From: Pseudomonas salomonii
GTDB taxonomy: Bacteria; Pseudomonadota; Gammaproteobacteria; Pseudomonadales; Pseudomonadaceae
Assembly (NCBI RefSeq): GCF_900107155.1
Contig: NZ_FNOX01000010.1
Span: forward strand, 1 to 64,000
Direction: 5' to 3'
DNA: 64,000 bases
In this document: positions 58,090 to 64,000 of the stretch, piece by piece
Layout: each line of letters opens with the position of its first letter
How positions within the stretch are numbered: the stretch's first letter is position 1
Program-made: the position numbers and the translations under genes
Notes under the pieces: model-generated
What the model was told of the DNA's origin: nothing
Seen by the model: only the letters and a program-made list of their open reading frames with translations
Databases searched by the model: none

Positions 58090-58697
58090 TGACCATGTGG
58101 CAAAGCTACGTAAACGGGCTGCTGGTAGCGCTCGGCCTGATCATGGCGATCGGCACCCAGAACGCGTTCGTATTGGCGCAAAGCCTGCGCCGTGAACATC
58201 ACTTGCCGGTGGCGGCGCTGTGCATCGTGTGTGATGCAATTCTGGTGGCGCTCGGGGTGTTTGGCCTGGCTACCGTGCTGGCGCAAAACCCGCTGCTGCT
58301 GGCGATTGCCCGCTGGGGCGGCGCGGCGTTCCTATTGTGGTACGGCACTTTGGCGTTGCGTCGGGCGTGTTCCCGGCAAAGCCTGGAACAAGGCGCCAAC
58401 CTCAAGGTGCGCTCATTGCGCGCCGTGTTGCTCAGTGCCTTGGCGGTAACGCTGCTCAACCCCCATGTGTACCTGGATACCGTGCTGCTGATCGGCTCAC
58501 TGGGCGCGCAACAGACCGAGCCCGGCGCGTATGTCGCCGGTGCTGCCAGCGCTTCATTCCTGTGGTTCGCCACCCTGGCACTCGGCGCGGCATGGTTGGC
58601 GCCGTGGCTGGCGCGCCCGGCGACCTGGCGCCTGCTCGACCTTCTGGTGGCGGTGATGATGTTCAGCGTGGCCTACCAATTGATCAGTGCCGGATGA
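58089..58697 (+). CDS. argO: LysE/ArgO-type amino acid exporter
   Basis: The 202-residue inner-membrane protein has about six helices and starts WQSYVNGLLVALGLIMAIGT, with QNAFVLAQSLRREH as in the LysE/ArgO group; C-terminal segments are hydrophobic. ATG 58089 overlaps the ACT stop codon. ArgO exports arginine and its analogs. It is the divergent target of ArgP by family context. Confidence 0.88.
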   Translation: MTMWQSYVNGLLVALGLIMAIGTQNAFVLAQSLRREHHLPVAALCIVCDAILVALGVFGLATVLAQNPLLLAIARWGGAAFLLWYGTLALRRACSRQSLEQGANLKVRSLRAVLLSALAVTLLNPHVYLDTVLLIGSLGAQQTEPGAYVAGAASASFLWFATLALGAAWLAPWLARPATWRLLDLLVAVMMFSVAYQLISAG

Positions 58698-58872
58698 ATA
58701 TTCCAAAACGCTCTGGAACCTCTATCCCACACAGTTGTTGCGTGGTTTTGCCGCACCCCCGGTGCTATGATCCGGACCCTGCGCCGCAAAGAGTACAAAC
58801 TCCCCGGCGCTTGTTTGGCCGCCCGTGATCGGCCTTGCGCTCACCGCAACTGACCTGATTAGGAGAATCATC

Positions 58873-59469
58873 ATGGCTTTCGAATTGCCGCCGCTGCCCT
58901 ACGCACACGATGCCCTGCAGCCGCACATTTCCAAGGAAACCTTGGAATACCACCACGACAAGCACCACAACACCTATGTCGTGAACCTGAACAACCTGGT
59001 GCCTGGCACCGAGTTCGAAGGCAAGACCCTGGAAGAAATCGTCAAGTCTTCTTCGGGCGGCATCTTCAACAACGCCGCTCAGGTCTGGAACCACACGTTC
59101 TACTGGAACTGCCTGGCGCCAAACGCCGGTGGCCAACCGACCGGCGCACTGGCTGAAGCCATCAATGCAGCCTTCGGTTCGTTCGACAAGTTCAAGGAAG
59201 AGTTCACCAAGACGTCCGTCGGCACCTTCGGTTCCGGTTGGGGCTGGCTGGTGAAAAAAGCTGACGGTTCCCTGGCCCTGGCCAGCACCATCGGCGCCGG
59301 CAACCCACTGACCAGCGGCGAAACCCCGCTGCTGACCTGCGATGTCTGGGAACACGCCTACTACATCGACTACCGCAACGTGCGTCCAAAGTATGTGGAA
59401 GCGTTCTGGAACCTGGTCAACTGGAAGTTCGTGGCTGAGCAGTTTGAAGGCAAGGCCTTTACTGCATAA
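58873..59469 (+). CDS. sodB: Iron superoxide dismutase
   Basis: The 198-residue enzyme has metal ligands H27, H74, D157 and H161, the Fe-type signature FNNAAQVWNHTFYW and DVWEHAYY. It removes superoxide in the cytoplasm. AGGAG lies 8 bases before ATG 58873; the longer frame from 58825 lacks support. A terminator follows 20 bp after the stop. Neighbours argO and bifA are as in P. aeruginosa. Confidence 0.96.
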   Translation: MAFELPPLPYAHDALQPHISKETLEYHHDKHHNTYVVNLNNLVPGTEFEGKTLEEIVKSSSGGIFNNAAQVWNHTFYWNCLAPNAGGQPTGALAEAINAAFGSFDKFKEEFTKTSVGTFGSGWGWLVKKADGSLALASTIGAGNPLTSGETPLLTCDVWEHAYYIDYRNVRPKYVEAFWNLVNWKFVAEQFEGKAFTA

Positions 59470-59489
59470 GTACTGCTTGCTGCAAGAGA

Positions 59490-59516
59490 AAGCCTGGCTA
59501 TCTGCCGGGCTTTTTT
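59490..59516 (+). terminator. Rho-independent terminator of sodB
   Basis: AAGCCTGGC pairs with GCCGGGCTT (one G-U) around a five-base loop and is followed by six T residues. Confidence 0.88.
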
Positions 59517-59617
59517 GTGGGTTGTAAATTGTGCTCAGGTCCTTGGAACTCGGTGCGCAAATCTTGCCACGTAGTCAGTGAGGAATTCGCCTCTCTTACT
59601 TGTCGGGGATTTTACAT

Positions 59618-59917
59618 ATGAGCATTGGAGCACTCGCCGGTCTCGCTGGTCCAGCCATGAGCCTTGTTGGCGAAGCATTAAAAATGGGTACTGAACTCGC
59701 TAAAATGGGTACTCAAATGGCCAAATCGCAATCGGGAAATAAAGAAGGTGGCGATAATAAAAAAGAAGACGGTTGCGAACAAAACAAAATCGCCCACCAG
59801 CATATGCACAACAAAAATCGTGTGGACTTCTCGGAGTCCAGTAGTAGCAGCAACAGCAGTAGCAGTTCGACAAACCACATCAATATCAGCGCCAACATCA
59901 GTTCCAAAGCGGCTTAA
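59618..59917 (+). CDS. Hypothetical protein, Ser/Asn-rich, AT-rich
   Basis: The 99-residue protein has a small hydrophobic/helical N-terminus (MSIGALAGLAGPAMSLVGEA, then KMGTELAKMGTQMAK), a charged lysine/asparagine/aspartate middle and a C-terminal Ser/Asn-rich tail (SSSSSNSSSSS). Base composition is much more AT-rich than the surrounding genes, indicating transfer or relaxed selection. The GGGGA 9 bases before ATG 59618 is weak. It might be a secreted or surface protein, but there is no standard signal peptide. I do not recognise it. Confidence 0.6.
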   Translation: MSIGALAGLAGPAMSLVGEALKMGTELAKMGTQMAKSQSGNKEGGDNKKEDGCEQNKIAHQHMHNKNRVDFSESSSSSNSSSSSTNHINISANISSKAA

Positions 59918-59970
59918 AGATTGATAGCGTCGGCCACAGGCGCCGCCTGTGCACCCGCAGCGCTGTATCA

Positions 59971-59997
59971 GGCAGGCGGATGCAAATCCGCCTTGCC
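59971..59997. other. GCAA-tetraloop hairpin after the AT-rich gene
   Basis: GGCAGGCGGAT and ATCCGCCTTGCC pair (one bulge) around GCAA, a stable tetraloop. It lies 54 bp after the 59618 gene. No T-tract follows, so its role as a terminator is uncertain. Confidence 0.55.
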
Positions 59998-60135
59998 ACT
60001 CGCCCCGGATCCATCGTCCCGCCCCAAGTTCGTTCTCCCGCCAGCCGATACCCTAATGTTCCTTTGACTGCCCTCACCAGATTGCCAATACTCATGGCAT
60101 ATTGAGGCTACCCGCATGGAACAAGGAATAACCCT

Positions 60136-62187
60136 TTGAAGCTGGAACTCAAAAACAGCTTGTCGGTGAAGTTGCTCCGGGTTGTGCTGCTCTCGGCATT
60201 GATCGTGGGCGTGGCGCTGAGCGTTGCGCAGATCGTGTTTGATGCCTACAAGACGCGCCAGGCCGTGGCCGGTGACGCGCAGCGGATCCTCGACATGTTT
60301 CGCGACCCCTCGACCCAGGCCGTCTACAGCCTGGACCGCGAGATGGGCATGCAGGTCATCGAAGGCCTGTTTCAGGACGACGCCGTGCGCATGGCTTCCA
60401 TCGGCCACCCCAACGAAACCATGCTGGCGGAAAAAAGCCGCGCCTTGCAGCAGTCCCCCACCCGCTGGTTGACCGACGCGATACTTGGCCAGGAACGCAC
60501 CTTCACCACCGCACTGGTCGGCAAAGGCCCCTACAGCGAATATTACGGCGACCTGAGCATCACCCTCGACACTGCCACCTACGGCAAAGGGTTTATTGTC
60601 AGCTCGGTGATCATCTTTATTTCCGGCGTGCTGCGCGCCCTGGCCATGGGCCTGGTGCTGTACCTGGTGTATCACTGGCTGCTGACCAAGCCGTTGTCGC
60701 GGATTATCGAGCACTTGACCTCGATCAACCCCGACCGCCCCAGCGAACACAAGATCCCCCAGCTCAAGGGCCATGAGCGCAACGAACTGGGGCTGTGGAT
60801 CAACACCGCCAACCAGTTGCTCGAGTCCATCGAACGCAATACGCACTTGCGGCACGAGGCGGAGTCGAGCCTGTTGCGCATGGCCCAGTACGACTTTCTT
60901 ACCGGCCTGCCGAACCGTCAGAAGCTGCAGGAGCAATTGGACAAGATCCTCACCGACGCCGGCCGCCGGCAGCGCCGGGTGGCGGTGTTGTGCGTGGGGC
61001 TGGACGACTTCAAAAGCGTCAACGAACAGTTCACCTACCAGGCCGGCGACAAATTGTTGTTGGCCCTGGCCGACCGCCTGCGCGCCCACAGCGGCCGCCT
61101 CGGCGCCCTCGCCCGCTTGGGCGGCGACCAGTTTGCGCTGGTGCAGGCCGATATCGACCAGCCTTACGAAGCCGCCGAGCTGGCGCAAAGTATCCTTGAT
61201 GACCTGGAAGCCGAATTCGCCCTCGACCAGGACCAGATTCGCCTGCGCGCCACCATCGGCATCACCCTGTTCCCGGAAGACGGCGACAGCACCGAAAAGC
61301 TGCTGCAAAAAGCCGAACAGACCATGACCCTGGCCAAGACCCGCTCGCGCAACCGCTATCAGTTCTATATCGCCAGTGTCGACAGCGAGATGCGCCGGCG
61401 TCGGGAACTGGAAAAAGACCTGCGCGATGCCCTGAGTCGCGAGCAGTTCCACTTGGTCTACCAACCGCAGATCAGCTACCTCGACCACCGCGTGGTGGGC
61501 GTAGAGGCATTGCTTCGCTGGCAGCACCCGGAACACGGCCTGGTGCCGCCGGACTTGTTCATCCCGCTGGCGGAGCAGAACGGCACCATTATTCCGATTG
61601 GCGAATGGGTGCTGGACCAGGCTTGCCGGCAGTTGCGTGAATGGCATGACCTGGGCTTCACCGAGCTGCGCATGGCGGTCAACCTGTCCACCGTGCAGTT
61701 GCACCACACCGAGTTGCCACGGGTGGTCAACAACCTGATGCAGATCTACCGCCTGCCGCCACGCAGCCTGGAACTGGAAGTGACCGAGACCGGCCTGATG
61801 GAAGACATCAGCACCGCCGCCCAGCACCTGCTGAGCCTGCGCCGCTCCGGGGCCTTGATCGCGATTGATGACTTCGGCACCGGCTATTCATCCCTCAGTT
61901 ACCTGAAAAGCCTGCCGCTGGACAAGATCAAGATCGACAAGAGCTTCGTCCAGGACCTGCTGGATGATGATGACGACGCCACCATCGTGCGCGCCATCAT
62001 CCAACTGGGCAAAAGCCTCGGCATGCAGGTGATTGCCGAAGGCGTGGAAACCGCCGAGCAGGAGGCCTATATCATTTCCGAAGGTTGCCATGAAGGCCAG
62101 GGCTACCATTACAGCAAACCGCTGCAGGCCCGTGAGCTGGCGGCGTTTTTGAAACAGTCCGAGCGCAACAACGCGGCGATTCTCTGA
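60136..62187 (+). CDS. bifA: c-di-GMP phosphodiesterase BifA (degenerate GGDEF plus EAL)
   Basis: The 683-residue inner-membrane protein has two transmembrane helices (~12-33 and ~156-178) framing a periplasmic sensor, a HAMP-like linker, a GGDEF domain with the site altered to GGDQF (329-333), and an EAL domain with EAL at 457-459 and DDFGTGYSS at 578-586. GGDQF plus EAL is the hallmark of BifA, which degrades c-di-GMP and controls biofilm and swarming in P. aeruginosa, where it also follows sodB. The start codon is TTG 60136 behind AAGGA. Confidence 0.94.
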   Translation: MKLELKNSLSVKLLRVVLLSALIVGVALSVAQIVFDAYKTRQAVAGDAQRILDMFRDPSTQAVYSLDREMGMQVIEGLFQDDAVRMASIGHPNETMLAEKSRALQQSPTRWLTDAILGQERTFTTALVGKGPYSEYYGDLSITLDTATYGKGFIVSSVIIFISGVLRALAMGLVLYLVYHWLLTKPLSRIIEHLTSINPDRPSEHKIPQLKGHERNELGLWINTANQLLESIERNTHLRHEAESSLLRMAQYDFLTGLPNRQKLQEQLDKILTDAGRRQRRVAVLCVGLDDFKSVNEQFTYQAGDKLLLALADRLRAHSGRLGALARLGGDQFALVQADIDQPYEAAELAQSILDDLEAEFALDQDQIRLRATIGITLFPEDGDSTEKLLQKAEQTMTLAKTRSRNRYQFYIASVDSEMRRRRELEKDLRDALSREQFHLVYQPQISYLDHRVVGVEALLRWQHPEHGLVPPDLFIPLAEQNGTIIPIGEWVLDQACRQLREWHDLGFTELRMAVNLSTVQLHHTELPRVVNNLMQIYRLPPRSLELEVTETGLMEDISTAAQHLLSLRRSGALIAIDDFGTGYSSLSYLKSLPLDKIKIDKSFVQDLLDDDDDATIVRAIIQLGKSLGMQVIAEGVETAEQEAYIISEGCHEGQGYHYSKPLQARELAAFLKQSERNNAAIL

Positions 62188-62314
62188 ACCGATAAATCGA
62201 TACCAAATATTTCCCTCGCATAAACCTTTACACAAAATGCAAATCTTTCGCATTATGTCGCAGTTTTTGCGCTTCCCCGCGCGCCCTATCAACAACCGAA
62301 GCAGGATGTTCGCC

Positions 62315-63658
<1,344 letters not shown>

Positions 63659-63677
63659 TTGATCCTGCGCTGAACAA

Positions 63678-63701
63678 GGCGACCTTCGGGTCGCCTTTTT
63701 T
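63678..63701 (+). terminator. Rho-independent terminator of the imelysin gene
   Basis: GGCGACC pairs with GGTCGCC around TTCG (GGCGACCTTCGGGTCGCC), followed by six T residues, 19 bp after the stop. Confidence 0.95.
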
Positions 63702-63819
63702 GTGCGTTCTGCCGACCGCCCAGCTCCCACAGTGGAACTGCATCGCGTCGGACACCCCGGTTTACAAGACCTGCGCCGCAGGTAGAATGGCGCCACTCTC
63801 TCAAACCCGAGCTTTCTTC

Positions 63820-64000
63820 ATGGCGTTGCCGACCCTACGCATCATCGGTTTCATCATCGGCATCTTCCTGATCACCCTCGCGATCGCCATGGTCGTCCCG
63901 ATGGCCACCCTGGTGATCTTCGAACGCACCAGCGACCTGCCCTCGTTCCTGTGGGCCAGCATGATCACCTTCCTGGCCGGCCTGGCGCTGGTCATTCCTG
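63820..64000 (+). CDS. trkH: Potassium uptake protein TrkH, 5' part cut by window edge
   Basis: The first 60 residues are visible, MALPTLRIIGFIIGIFLITL and FERTSDLPSFLWASMITFLA, two transmembrane helices with the start typical of Pseudomonas TrkH. TrkH is the membrane subunit of the Trk K+ uptake system. The rest lies beyond the right edge, so the call rests on the N-terminus only. Confidence 0.82.
   Translation, partial: MALPTLRIIGFIIGIFLITLAIAMVVPMATLVIFERTSDLPSFLWASMITFLAGLALVIP

Noticed and set aside
59968..61827. 619-residue open frame antisense to bifA
   Set aside because: Compositionally biased (Gln/His/Val), no domain, and bifA is fully supported on the other strand.

Overview
The window is chromosomal DNA of a Pseudomonas, most likely of the P. 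fluorescens group. The reasons are the high-GC coding style, two families of REP/REPIN repeats built on GTGGGAGCGGGCTTGCTCGCGA-like and GTGGGAGCTGGCTTGCCTGCGA-like units, and gene orders known from Pseudomonas: tandem fadD2-fadD1 beside a hydrolase/MaoC pair; hexR | zwf-pgl-eda next to gtsABCD-oprB; argP | ACT-argO-sodB-bifA. No rRNA, tRNA, CRISPR array, phage or insertion sequence was seen.

Layout. 1-2.5 kb: 5-oxoprolinase operon pxpABC (pxpC runs off the left edge). 2.8-7.8 kb: regulator-dense tract with four LysR genes, an SDR oxidoreductase and a PACE efflux pump. 7.8-10.4 kb: ECF42-type sigma factor with its DGPF/YciI partner and two small-ligand-fold proteins. 10.5-13.2 kb: accessory patch with a hipBA toxin-antitoxin pair, a decayed gene start and a GyrI-like protein. 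13.4-18 kb: alaC and the gluconate genes gntT, gntK and gntR, with three matching GntR operator candidates. 18.0-18.6 kb: a multi-hairpin leader with two competing pairings in front of a small DUF6124-like gene. 18.8-30.4 kb: GST-epimerase-MFS operon, soluble PAS chemoreceptor, LysR/GST pair, three ABC substrate-binding proteins without ABC partners, a FecI-like sigma factor without FecR, and a desaturase. 30.5-42.1 kb: housekeeping and fatty-acid genes (def, yihY, csbD, fadD1/2, MaoC, aminotransferase). 42.3-54.5 kb: glucose uptake and Entner-Doudoroff block (eda, pgl, zwf, hexR, mutarotase, oprB, gtsDCBA, AGE isomerase). 54.7-64 kb: membrane coiled-coil protein, reductase, argP-argO, sodB, bifA, imelysin lipoprotein, and the start of trkH at the right edge.

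How the genes work together. Glucose enters through OprB and GtsABCD, is adjusted by mutarotase, and is oxidised by Zwf, Pgl and Eda under HexR. Gluconate enters through GntT and is phosphorylated by GntK under GntR. A-rich Crc/Hfq-type motifs sit in the leaders of gntT, zwf, oprB and gtsA, so catabolite repression probably unites these genes. gtsA and the AGE isomerase gene share a nearly superimposable promoter with an 18-bp palindrome TGTCAC-N6-GTGACA, which implies one regulator for both.

The most unusual non-coding structures are that twin promoter, the switch-like leader at 18.14-18.32 kb, a 12-bp hairpin between gtsA and gtsB, and seven copies of a ~107-bp palindromic element placed almost exclusively at gene ends, two of which supply the stop codon of the neighbouring gene.
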